DNA from: Isoetes taiwanensis
Taxonomy: Eukaryota; Streptophyta; Lycopodiopsida; Isoetales; Isoetaceae
Direction: 5' to 3'
Length of the DNA: 64,000 nucleotides
Assembly (NCBI GenBank): GCA_021234155.1
Contig: JAJEKV010000010.1
Location: forward strand, 5,556,871-5,620,870
Numbering within the stretch: the stretch's first letter is position 1; every line of letters begins with the position of its first letter. The position numbers were made by a program, and so were the translations under genes. The notes under the pieces are model-generated. The model made no database searches. It was not told the DNA's origin and worked only from the letters and a program-made list of their open reading frames with translations. This document shows positions 23,881-34,783 of this stretch, piece by piece.

Positions 23881-23987
23881 ATACAGAGATATAGCCATTG
23901 GCTGCCATCTTGAGCGGGATCGTGACTTATAACCTCACGCTATCTCTTTAAGGAGGGGAGACTTCCTTCCAATACACGATGTGTTGC

Positions 23988-24047
23988 CCTACAACAAGAG
24001 TAGTCTTGATGCTGAGGACAACATCATTTTTAAGGTGGGGAGAATGT
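23988..24047 (+). pseudogene. C-terminal end of the gypsy polyprotein
   Basis: Reads DVLPYNKSSLDAEDNIIFKV and stops at the LTR border. The LPYN...SLDAEDN...F pattern is typical of the last residues of plant gypsy integrase. Upstream coding is lost at the LARD insertion. Confidence 0.7.
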
Positions 24048-25602
24048 GACGTTCCGTGTATTTATATGTCTTTTTGAGTATAAATACATGACCCGTCACT
24101 ATGAATAATTAATGGCACATTAATTATTCATAAGCTAAGGTTAGCTATGTTAATCATTAATTATTAAGGTGGAAACCTAACCCTAAACCCTAATTCGAAT
24201 TTAGGGCTTAACCTAATATTAAAAAGGGTTAAAATATTAAATTAGTTAATATTAACCAATTTGGAGTTGCCACCTGGCCCAAATCGATTGGGCAAGGGAG
24301 ATTTGCTAATTTGGGGAACCCAAATTGGGGTTTTACACCCCCATTTGTCCCAAATTCGAATTGGGGGAGATTGGTGGAGGAGGAGCTGCTGTTCAACCCT
24401 GTTCTAGCCAGAAGAATGGAGAACCAGAGAGACAGTGGATCTAGCTACGATCCCGGTTACTCCATAGATAGCTTGGATTCCTAGGTAGTCATAGGATTAA
24501 TCCTTGTATGCTTAGAAAATAGCTAGGATTAATCCTTATATCAACAGATGTATGGTTAATCTCTATTTTATGTTCTATTCGAAGCTATGGATGGATGGAT
24601 GTATAAGGATAGCTTTCTTTCTGTTCCTCCTGTGGTGTATGGGTAAAAGGGAGGTAGAGACCTAAAGGCCATCTAGAAGTAGAGATTTTCCTAGTTAGAA
24701 CCCTTAAAACCCAGTAAATACGGCTCGTGCACAAGAGCCAACCTGGCCGTGGATGCTATGATGTGGTTCAGCATCAAACAACGGACACAATTGGTGAAGT
24801 TGAGGCAGAGCCTTGATTAGCATGGCTATTGGGGCTCCTGTAGTGTGCTAGACTTATAGTCGGTCACTGTGTGTGGGCCGGGTATGGGTTTGACACCTCT
24901 TGGATTGCAGGATATGGCCTTTGTGGACGTCCTTGGTTTGCATAGATTTAGGGGGGTAAGTCGGGTACGGGATATCCTCTAGCACATCCATGGAACCGTT
25001 ATGATCCGGGAGGGGAAGCTTCTCTGACCTGCCTCATCGGACTGGGGAGATTTAACTTAGAGTAGTCCCATAGGGTGATTCCTTGAGATTGCTCCGGAGG
25101 GCTACAAGCATGTCATAGCATGTCTCAGCCTATCTGCAAAGTGTGCACAGGAGGAGCGGATGGAGTGGACTACCCTAGCTATTGTCTTATGCCAGCCAAC
25201 GCCATGTTATACTTTCATCTGCTGATATCTTGAGGCGCTGACCGTCTGTTGACCCCATGGAGTCTGAGCGCCCAGATAGCGCCCTTGTCATGATGTGTCA
25301 CTCATGTTATTTATGCTTGTATTGTCTTTTCGTTGATGATGATGGATGGGCCACCCTTCGTGGTGGTATATTATTTATTGGTATTGTTGCCAGGTGCTAA
25401 CATGTATGTATGCTTTCGCTATATAGGATTCCCATAGAAGGCTGGGACGAATGACACCTCTGTATCCTTCACCCGGACACTTGGCCATCACAAGTGGTCC
25501 GAGTCAGGCGGAGGGCCTTTTCGTGGTGATGGATTTGCCATGGGAGGGGAATTTCTCGTATTTATATGATGGGGGCATCGTATGGATTCGTGGAGTGTCA
25601 CA
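24045..25602 (+). repeat. 3' LTR of the gypsy element (1558 bp)
   Basis: Preceded by the polypurine tract AAGGTGGGGAGAA. Contains a short insertion near 25427-25450 relative to the 5' LTR. Confidence 0.9.
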
Positions 25603-25648
25603 TCTAGAGGGGGCTGCTGAATGTGAATCAAGCTGAGCCTCTGGCATA
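25603..25648 (-). pseudogene. first codons of the MULE transposase gene, beyond the gypsy insertion
   Basis: The minus strand reads MPEAQLDSHSAAPSR from 25648 and stays in frame with PGAFTRDALDW at 14259 if the gypsy is removed. This supports the gypsy having landed near codon 15 of this gene. Confidence 0.55.
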
Positions 25649-25799
25649 GTCAGGTAGAAGCAGAAACTAAGTATTCAATTTAGTTCAAATGCTAAGGTTT
25701 TAGGATTCTAGAACCAAGAAGCAAAAATCAGGCATCAATCAGTACTCACATGGGCGACATCAGGGTCCACCCCATGGACCTTCACATCATGTAAACCCA

Positions 25800-26640
25800 G
25801 ACAACCACTAGTCAAATGGTTTAACCTGGACAAGTATGTCCAATGGTTAACCTGGACAAGTATGTCCAATGGTTAACCTAGGTAAACCTAGGCAACTACT
25901 AGTCCCATGGTTAACCTGGACATACATGTCCAATGGTTAACTTGGACAAGTATGTTCCATGGTTAACCTAGACAAGCATGTCCAATGGTTAACCTGGACA
26001 AGTATGTCCCATTGGTTAACCTGGACAAGTATGTCCAATGTTTAACCTAGACAAGTATGTCCAATGGTTAACCTAGACAAGTATGTCCAATGGTTAACCT
26101 AGACATACATGTCCAATGGTGAACCTGGACAAGTATGTCCAATGGTCAACTTGGACACGTATGTCCCATGGTTAACCTGGACAAGTCCAATGGTTAACCT
26201 AGACAAGTATGTTCAATGATTAACCTGGACAAGTCCAATGGTTAACCTAGACAAGTATGTCCAATGGTTAACCTAGACAAGCATGTCCAATGGTTAACCT
26301 GGACAAGTATGTCCAATGGTTAACCTAGGTAAACCTAGGCAACCACTAGTCCCATGGTTAACCTGGACAAGTATGTCCCATGGTTAACCTGGACAATGTT
26401 TGGTGGTTAATAGTTGGTCGAATGGTTAACCTAGACAACCACTAGTCCAATGGGTAAACATGGACATGCATGTCCAATGGTTAACCTGGACATGCAAGTC
26501 CCATGGTTAACCTGGACATACATTCCAATGGTTAACCTAGACAAGTATATCCAGTGGTTAACCTGGACAAGTATTGTCCAGGTTTATCATTGTTCAGGTT
26601 TACCATTGTCCTAGTCTACCATTGTCCAGCATTTAAGTTG
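25800..26640. repeat. large GGTTAACCTGGACAAG tandem array
   Basis: About 30 irregular units of 22-30 bp based on TCCAATGGTTAACCTGGACA. Several hexamer-scale variants (CTAGACAAGTATG, CATGCATG) are mixed. Near 26570 the orientation flips to GTCCAGGTTTATCATTG. The GTTAAC core is itself palindromic. Confidence 0.92.
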
Positions 26641-26900
26641 TCTAGATTAAAATCAGATCATGGTTTTAAAAATGAATTGAAAGAAAGAATTCCGATGATG
26701 GTTTAGGTTTACCATTGTCCTAGTTTACCATTGTCCAGCATTTAAAATTTCAGATTAAAATCAGCATTCATAAGCAAGCATTTCGGATGAAATCGCAACA
26801 CATTTCTTCATAACAAAAAAAGGTTTAGCAGGAAAAGGTTTAACAAAACAAGAATTGCAACACATTTCTTCATAACAAAAAAAGGTTCAGATAAAAGAGC
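26585..26900. repeat. two short tandem duplications beside the array
   Basis: TTTACCATTGTCCTAGT...ATTAAAATCAG occurs twice (about 26598 and 26708). CACATTTCTTCATAACAAAA occurs twice (about 26801 and 26861). Confidence 0.75.
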
Positions 26901-27199
26901 AGGAAATCATCTTCTATTCCAGTTTTCAAAACATGTTTTCAACCTGATGACTTGAAACTTTTTTGCAGAACAAAAAACTGTTTTCAGCCTACATTTTCAA
27001 GCATGTTCCCGGCCTGATGCTCAGGTGGACCTTGCTGGAGTCTTCCTTGGCATTTGCCCTGTGACTATAGCCTGATGCAGTTTACCTAGCATAAAGGAAA
27101 AGGACCTCCTGCAATTGGCCACGACTGAAATGGTAAACTATTTTCTGGTTATCTGGAAAAGACATGGAATGCAAGGTCAATTTGAGCCAGGCATAAACA

Positions 27200-29810
27200 A
27201 ATGGATATTGTAATATATACTGAACTTGCTTTCAGATAGAGTTCCTCGGGCTTCTTCAAAACGAAATCCTGGAGAAAATACTTGGCATACAATATAGTGT
27301 AGATGCCACAATCAGATCCAATGTCTTGCTCGGGGCATGGCACACGAAGGCAAGCACATCTGTACCAGGCAGGCAGATTGGCAGACCATGCCTTGTGCAC
27401 TTTCTTGAGAACACTATAGCAATTCAAAGGAAATTCAGATTGTGACCATAAAGCCAAAATACGAGGGGTATAAACTTACTTGATGGCAGCACTTTCCAAG
27501 CAGGAATAGTAGCCACTAACACAGTCAAAGTGGAGCAACGAGGGTGTGGTTGTCCCAAGAGCCTTGCAGATCCCAACATCATAGTAGAATATTTACAGCT
27601 CCAATGGCCACTGTAGTGTGCAAAAATCAGGTGCTTAAAGAGAAAAAAACACAACTGGGAAATAGAGATGGCAACTTACCTTCGGCATACTGGCAACCAA
27701 TACCAAAATATTTCTTCTATTGGATCTTGGTCTTCATTTGAATCCTGTCTCTTCTTCTTCCGCTTCAATGGAGCTGGTGGGAGTGGGATTAGCCTCTCGA
27801 AGAGGTGATCAGACTTACTGAGATACAGACCTATCAAACTAGGATGTAACCAACAATGATGCTTCCTCTGATCAATGGGAATTGCATGTGATAGAATCCT
27901 GTTTTAAAATGTATTAACAAAAAGAATTTAGATCATGGTTTTTGAATGAATTAAAAAAGAAAGCAAAAATAAATCAAAGCCAGAAAGAATTCAGATCATG
28001 GTTTTTGAATTAAAGCAAAGAAAGCAAATAAATTAGATCTGACTTACATTAGATATTCGCCAACAGATTCCTCGTTCACCCATGAATGCCTCATTTTTTC
28101 GGGATCGTCTGTGCCCGTCTGCTTAAAGCACTCTGCCTGGGCCTACTCTACCACAAATTCACCTCTTAATAGAACCCCAACCCCATATTAGGCTCTTGAT
28201 GTGAACGGGCCACTGTCAGTTGTATGAAAGAATAACTTTCTTCCCAGATTTAGGCTTCCAAGTCATGGTAAAGAGGTCCTCTATCTGCTGCAAGGTGTGG
28301 AAATCAAGCTTATAATCTGGAGCTAGGCTGAGCATTGTTCTGTGGAAGGACCCTCGCATTGGCAATGAAGGTGTAATCATATCAGAAACCTCTAATATAG
28401 CATGGGGCAACTGAGGGAAAGGTAAAGGGGAATGCTCATTGTCATGGCTAGATGAAGGACCTACACTTACCTGGCTGCCCGAGGGCTCTGCTGAAGTGGC
28501 TCTTCGGGGTTTTCCTCCAATACAGCAGAATTGAGGATTTCTTCATTACTGCAATGACACGGTGTACTTGGGAAGTCCATTCAGATTCTCTTGTCTGCTT
28601 GTCATCAGCGGTCAAAGTATTCCTTGCTCGTCGACACCCTCCAAGCCATAAGCAGTGGCTATATTCTTCGTATATCTGGCAACATACTCTTCTGCATATT
28701 TCTTGGCAGCAGCCTCCTTATCTCCTATCAGTCCCTTCATTTTGCTAACACAATTCCATCTAATCTTAAGTGCATGGTCTTGGCACCTTCTAAGATATCT
28801 TCTCTGATTAATCCTATACCTATACTCAGGATCAACTCTATAGGCAAGATGATATGCTGAGAGATCATGGTTGGGCCTTCTCTTCTGCTTTGTTTGAGCC
28901 TGCTTGTGCCTTCCCACTGGTGCTCCCTCCACAACAACCGCAAGATTATGCGCATTGCGCATATGTGCCTATAGCCTCAACCTCTTCTTTGTGTCCCATA
29001 CACAGCCAGGAACTAGACATCAGTGCCTCTTCTTCTTTGTGGAGTAATAGTATGCCTGCTTCATGTGATGTTCCTCTATCTCCGAGTCGTCATTACTAAA
29101 AGCTGCTTCAACTTCAGGAGGTAAACACATGCCTGTGCCTTCTTTCCCTTCTTCTACTGCTGTCTTCTTGGCAAATCCTTTCTTTACCCCCTTTTGAAAC
29201 TCAACCGGACCTTTCCCCTTCTCGGCTGCTACAACTCTCTTCTCTTCATTGGTGGGCTCATATTCATCATAGAGTTGGAAAGGCTCTCTGAATCTGAAGA
29301 TGACATTACGGTGGAGCTTAAGAGTCCACAAAAATAGAGCTTAGCTCTGTGGCAGCCCTGGCCTTCAATGCAAGCACCCCAAGCCGGTGCTAGATGAACT
29401 ACAGTTGCTTGGGTTTGCCTCTCGGCCTTTATCAGGTGGGAGCACGAGCTGAACATATCAGGATCAAAAGCATTCAGAAAGGAGACAAAACTTGGCCATA
29501 GCCAAGAACAGTCCAGCTCATGCCTTAAGACAGTTCTACACGTGGCAAACGACCATATGCTCATTTCAAGCACTAGATTTCATTTCAAATTTAAAAAAGG
29601 TCTCGGGCTCACCATTAGCAGAGTAGGACAATTCTCATAGTCCAGGCTTCTTATTCCCCAGGATGCAGGCAATGCAGGGCCTTTGTCTGTGTTGCATCGG
29701 ACTATGATTGATGTAGCATTTAATACATTCTCATTTCTCCTCTTCTGATAAGGCCTGCGCCAACTTCTTCTAAGTCTGTGGATCCATGATTGGTGGCGAT
29801 TTTAGTGGTT
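27200..29810 (-). pseudogene. C2H2 zinc finger plus ULP1-like (C48) protease gene, degraded
   Basis: Read from about 29790 down. Exons include RNENVLNATSIIVRCNTDKG (before GTGAGC near 29610), an acidic/lysine-rich part (29330-29030), a C2H2 finger CLVPGCVWDTKKRLRL-x-AHMRNAH with an in-frame stop (about 29010-28940), and a basic helical region (RRPNHDLSAYHLAYRVDPEY). The protease part has SWVNEESVGEYLM (substrate-groove W-x-N-(D/E)E motif, near 28075), HYSGHWSC (catalytic His, near 27610), LLHFDCVSGYY (catalytic Asp, near 27540) and EQDIGSDCGIYT (Gln and Cys, near 27320). These enzymes cleave SUMO-like peptides. All catalytic residues remain, but stops and frameshifts occur upstream. ULP1-like genes are known passengers of MULE and foldback-type plant transposons. 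Confidence 0.75.
27890..28045. repeat. intronic repeat TTAGATCATGGTTTTTGAAT
   Basis: Two copies lie in an intron of the ULP1-like gene. A related copy (CAGATCATGGTTTT...) is found at about 26652. Confidence 0.6.
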
Positions 29811-29896
29811 GTTAGCCCTTTGGGCTAAACATATATATGAGTGGCATAGGCCACATGTATTTATCATATTGGACCACTGGATCCATGGCCCAGATA
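29809..29896 (+). repeat. truncated LTR of the LARD family
   Basis: TGTTAGCCCTTTGGGCTAAAC and the following ~80 bp match the LARD LTR in reverse complement, up to GGCCCAGAT. The rest is absent, so this is a 5' fragment of a second, older copy. Confidence 0.75.
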
Positions 29897-30118
29897 AGGG
29901 GGGTTCATAGTTTTGGGCGTATAACTCATCTGCATGCACGGGTAGGGGGTTTTTTGGACCCATTTTCCTACATATACGGTCGGCAGGGGGTCCTTTTTCT
30001 GGTATTTTTTGCACTATCATAGGTAATTTTTATTCGAAAGGGGTCAAAATTTGCTTTTAAAAATCCGTATACAGGGGGGTTTTTTGCCACCCCATGCACG
30101 CAGATGGCATATCCCCCT
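29897..30118. mobile_element. possible TA-flanked MITE with long imperfect inverted repeat
   Basis: Ends are AGGGGGG and CCCCCT, flanked by TA on both sides. Internal arms CATCTGCATGCACGGG (29938) and the complement of CCCATGCACGCAGATG (30091) pair over about 16 bp with two mismatches. The size (222 bp), TA flank and foldback structure fit a mariner/Stowaway-like MITE. The superfamily is uncertain. Confidence 0.5.
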
Positions 30119-30148
30119 TATATAACTATTTTACTGATATGCACTGCA

Positions 30149-30760
30149 TTATGGAAGCAATTTTTTTTTACATTTGACCACAAAGCACTTGCCATTCAGA
30201 GCCATAATCAAAATTTTATGCTTGTCACAATCAATCATTGCTTTCGGCTTCAAGAGCTCCATGCTGACTATAAGATCATACTTCCAGATGTCCATAGCTT
30301 CTGCACCCATGCTCAAGTTGGTTCCACTCAAAGTTATATCAAAATTTACTCTCCTTTCTTTCATGTGGCGCATTGCCCCACTTGCCATGCTGACTAGTCT
30401 TGGCTTCGACTTAAGAGTCTTAGTCTTTAGCAATGCTGCAACCTAGGAGATGCAAAATTATGGGAACTACCCATAACTATTAGCACTATATAAGGTTTAT
30501 CATCTACGATACCCTCAGCTGAGATAACCATTGACTGACTCCCCGCATTTTCTGCTTCAATTGCTACACAGATTCTACATTCACCTTCAATGAAGTATTG
30601 GGCCTCTTCATCATCGTCCAATTCCATTGGAGATTCACATCCTTCAAGCTCAGCCAACGCTGTTTGCATAACAAAGGGCACTCATGAGTGCGGTGACCTA
30701 GCTAGAAGCATATGAAATATAGCTTTTTCCTTGTGCACTCTTCCCTCTTCCCCTTAAGAA
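30149..30760 (-). pseudogene. Ty3/gypsy zinc-knuckle and aspartic-protease region, broken
   Basis: Read from 30760 down. A decayed zinc knuckle ICF-x-LGHRTHECP (stop in the middle, first Cys lost) precedes a protease domain. Its catalytic D-S/T-G is replaced by VMG in VLIVMGSSHNF. After a frameshift near 30430 the second half continues with NFDITLSGTNL, IWKYDLIVSMELL and AMIDCDKHKI, matching the -YD-I-GMDWL- and -IDC- blocks of plant gypsy proteases. The rest of pol is absent. It continues gag at 38.3-39 kb, from which it is separated by the 7.5-kb DNA transposon. Confidence 0.75.
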
Positions 30761-31111
30761 TACTATCCAAAAAGTGCCTCAGGGTCTAAGTTAGATATTA
30801 GGGTACAAAAGCACCCGTCCGGATGCTCTGCTTTTCGTGCTTGATCTGCTGTGCTTGGGGGTGCTTGGAGAGCGGGAACACGATGATCCGTTTTTAGCCA
30901 ATTGCTTCCGGATCGATGACATGGCTGCTCCGAAAATCAAATTCGGTTCCGAAATGATCTGGCGCGGCGGTTTGTTTTGAGATGGCGGGGTCTGTTTCTT
31001 GAATTTTTTTGTGGCGGGAATGATCACTCAGCTTGTACCTCTGAAACAAACTGTTCTTTGTACATCACGGTTTCTCTGTACTGCAAAATTCTCTGTACAT
31101 CACGATCCTCA

Positions 31112-34100
31112 ATGGATCAATCAGTTTCTGATTTGGATGAGGAAAAGAGACTCAAAGTTTTCCGGGAAATTCAAGCCGAGAGAAGAAGGCAATCAAGACA
31201 GCGAAAAAGAGAAAGGGAGAGAGAGAAAGAAAACTTGCACCCTGAAATTGAACGAGGCCTGAGTGCGAGAAGGCTTCAAGAATTGTCCAAAAAAATGGAC
31301 GATTATTTCAACGAAATCACAAAGCCTTTGAAAGAAGGGGATAAAGCAATGGTGGTGCACAGATTTGTGAAGAGAGTGAAGGCGAAATTGCCACTGGAAG
31401 TGGATTTTGTTGATCATGATCAAAGCAAGATCATGAAGAATGTGATTAAAAATGTTCAGGAGACACTCAATGAACAAAAGAAATTAAGGAAGACAGATGT
31501 ATTGCAAGCAAGAAAGTCTACTTTGCAAATGGTATCTTCATCAGCAAAATCCATCAACCAATCTGTTGTCGCACGTCTCCTTCATATATCTAGAAAATCT
31601 GTTGTTGCTGCAACCAGAAGAAGAATAATGGCAGACCAAGAATGTGGTCCGTGGTCAATGTTTTCAAGGAAAAAGAGGTGTGATGCATTGAGTGACGAGG
31701 TTAGGAATTGTGTTTACAAGTTCTGGACAGAAAACACACGAGTTTCACCATACAGGAAGCATGTGAGAAAGTTTATTACAGCAGATGGCGATAAAATTGA
31801 TCATCCAATACAACTGCTTGAAATATCTCAGGTGATTTCCCTGCTTAGTATGTTTCTCTTGTTGCATATATCTGTTTCTATATAGATCTTCTTTGTTTGC
31901 AGTTGCAATTTTACATGAACTTCAAGAAGGAATTCAATGACATTAAGATTACCCAGCGCACATTTGAATTGCTGAAGCCATCATTTGTGAGACGCTTAAA
32001 TGAAAGAGAAACTTGCTGCTGGCAATATCACATGCACTTTGAATATGTGATGCAAGCACTCAACAAAATCAGAACAGATCCAAATGGCGTGCATAAAGAT
32101 TGCAAGCGTACTTGTCTTTGTTTGTGGTGATGGTAACTTTTGTGCAGCCAAGAACCATGTTTATAAATCCACTAGTGATTTTTGGAGGCAAATGATTTGC
32201 CCTAAGGATGAAGATGAAGAGTGGCACAAACATAATTGTCTGCAGGTGGCATGCAAGGATTGTGGATTGAAAAGGTACTCTTTTTTTAATGTTAAGATGT
32301 TTGAACATTCTATTTTGAGTTGTTAAGATGATTGATGCAACATCTTACAAACAAATTTCTGTGTGATCTTACAAACAGGTTGCCAATATGTCCAAAGGAG
32401 AAGGAGGAGTCTGATTACAAAGTGGAGTGGAAACAGTTTGAAAAGGTAGTGTATTTGGCATTTGTGCTTAAATGATTTTTGTGCTTGTGATTGTTGTGCT
32501 TGTGCTGCAAACTTACAGCTGATCTTTGTTTTCAAAAAACAGCAAGAGGTTGGTTACATGAAGGAGACCACCAAGAAAAAAATGGCAGGAAAGAAACCAG
32601 CAAAGGTAACTAGACTTGCATACAAGAAAGAGAGCCTGCCCCAATTCCAGCAGCATGCTTCGAAGACACTGGTACAATTCATCCCACACAATTATGTTGC
32701 ACACTGGCAGGCAAAGCAATTCAGGAAGTGCTTGGATACTTTTCCTGAAGGTGCAGTTGTCTCGGTTATTGATTTTGCTGAAAATTACAGTTTTAAAATT
32801 CAGAAAGAGGCACAATCTTGCCACTGGCACACAGATCAGGCATCAATTTTGGTTCATATCACATATAGACATGCAACCCGGGATGAGATAGAAGATATGG
32901 AAGCTAAGGAAGCAGAGAGAAGGGAACTAGAGAAGGAAAAGCAGCAAAGAAAGAGGAAGACAACTCAGCAGACCATCAGCAGTAATGAGAGGAGAATCAT
33001 AAAGGAAGTACATTTTTATATTTCAGATGATAGAGATCATAGCAGTGAGTTTGTACAACATTGCTTGAAAGTTCATGCAGGTGGCTCTCGAGTACAAAAT
33101 AATTTGTACAACAAACATATTTTTGGAGTGATGGTTGCACAAAGCCTGGTTCAAAGGAGCAAGACCTTTTTGGTATTTAGGAAGGAACTATGTCAATAGT
33201 GAAGGAATTGAGTATGAATGGAATTTTTTTGCCAGCTCTCATGGGAAAGGAGAACATGATGGACAAGGTGCAATCCTAAAAAGGATTTTGGCAAGAGAAC
33301 AATTGAAGTATGATTCCTGGAAATTGGAGCGTGCCAAAGACGTTGTGGATTTCATGAATTGGTATATGATGAACAACCCACCAGACCCAAATATAAGAAG
33401 GTAAATTCAATCAGTACCATTGCATTCTTCTTCATTTGAGGTGACATTTTTCTGTTCTATATTGCAGGTTTTTTTGGCATATTGAACCCGAAAATGTAGA
33501 CAAATCTGAAAAGAGGGAATGGAGATCACTTTGTGGGAGCTCTAAACTTCATTCCATCAGACCATGTGACAAAACAAATCCTGCAAAAGTTGCCCACAGG
33601 TGCCTCTCTTGTTTCTGTTCCTTTTGCTTTCATGGAAAATGGGATGATTGCATGAACAAAGCTCGATTGGGAGCTTGGTCCACAACAGAACTGAAGGTGA
33701 AGAAATCTACAGAAAACAATCAGCCAACAAAAGCAGTTCAAGATGAAGATGAGGATGAGGATGATGATGAGGCTAATGAATACCTCAGTTCTGTTCTAGA
33801 AGTTGGAGATAACTTTGCTGTAAATGCAGATCCAGAGGATGCTGAAGGAGTTGACTTTTATGTTCTTAGGTGTACAGAGACTAAACATACATTGTTAGAT
33901 GCATATGAAGACTCATGGGGTTCTGCATTTGGTGTGGGAGAAGTCATAGTTTCTGGCCACTACTACAAGCAGACAGATGCACTCCACTTTGAGTTATTAG
34001 TGGACAAGCCAGTTGCTAGTGTGTACAGTCACCTTATTAGACAAGTGAAATTTGATATGGAGAGTCTTGGCAACAACAAGTTCAAGATGAGTGAAGAGAC

Positions 34101-34140
34101 ATGCCAAAAAGTGATGGCATCCCTTCCTGTAGAGTGCTAA
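31112..34140 (+). pseudogene. DDE-like transposase of the 7.5-kb transposon, six exons, frameshifted
   Basis: Exons: 31112-31831, 31903-32107, 32148-32274, 32379-32445, 32543-33400 and 33468-34140. Start chosen at MDQSVSDLDEEKR. The N-terminus is a basic coiled coil (RRRQSRQRKRERERE), then helix-rich DNA-binding-like sequence (SVVARLLHISRKSVVAATRR). A cysteine cluster follows (HKDCK...CGDGNFC...CKDCG...ICP). The RNase H-like core has VVSVIDFAENYSFK (Asp), a middle block FYISDDRDHSSEF, FWSDG (Asp) and SSHGKGEHDGQGA (acidic third site). A C-terminal CLSCFCSFCFHGKWDDC zinc cluster and an acidic tail end it. Frames break near 32110 (a 40-bp gap too short for a normal intron) and twice at 33123-33150. 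The family resembles a widespread, poorly annotated eukaryotic transposase-like group. Confidence 0.75.
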
Positions 34141-34783
34141 CACTGCTGACCGTTTTTTCTGCTTCTGCTTCGAAGAGGCAGAAGCACATCATTCACATGT
34201 AAAGTGGCTCATTGCTGCTACATTGTTTCTAACAAACCTATTGTTTCTAACAAACCTATCAATAGAAGCTAACAAATTCTTTGTTGCCGCGAAATTTGTA
34301 GTCGACCGACTTGATCAATGTCTTTGCCGCTGGTGCTTTGTCTGTTTCTGCTTTGTCTGCTGACGTGCTAATTGTTTTCAGAGTTTATGCTTAACTGTCT
34401 GTCCCTTCAGTTTGGTCCTTGGAAACAAATGGTGGAAACTGGGGACTGCTCAAGACAATGCACAAAGTAAATACTCTAAACCCTTTTTACATGCATATGT
34501 TCAAAGATTGGCTTCATATACAGGTTTGTTTGTTTAACCAATTAGGATTTGGACTTCATCTTTGGATCTGAGAGACAAGCATAGGAGAAACCATTACATT
34601 CAAATATAAACTGGGACAACAATTTTGCACGTAGAAACTCTGCAAGTGCAGGTAAATATTATATTCATTAGATACAAAATTGTTACAATATATGTACAAA
34701 ATTGTACAACTCACTTCCGCATCTTTATTCTGAGTTACATCTGAGGCTAAGTTACATAAATATTGAAAAGAGTCTATAGACTC
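34141..34783. other. intergenic spacer between the convergent genes of the transposon
   Basis: Rich in CTGCTTCTGCTTCG-type motifs (34160-34380), including the short inverted pair CTTCTGCTTCG/CGAAGAGGCAGAAG. No coding sequence. Confidence 0.5.

Larger units (their letters stand above)
14260..25602 (+). mobile_element. Ty3/gypsy LTR retrotransposon, degenerate, split by a nested element
   Basis: Two LTRs of about 1.55 kb begin TGTGAYGTTCC and end ACACA/TCACA. A primer-binding site with TATCAGAGCCATG follows the first, and a polypurine tract AAGGTGGGGAGAA precedes the second. The only clear coding remnant is the end of the polyprotein just before the 3' LTR (VLPYNKSSLDAEDNIIF, stop overlapping the LTR start), typical of plant gypsy elements. 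LTRs differ by roughly 6% over the first 290 bp, so this insertion is older than the LARD inside it. No 5-bp duplication is evident (CCCGG left, TCTAG right). It interrupts the first codons of the MULE gene. Confidence 0.88.
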
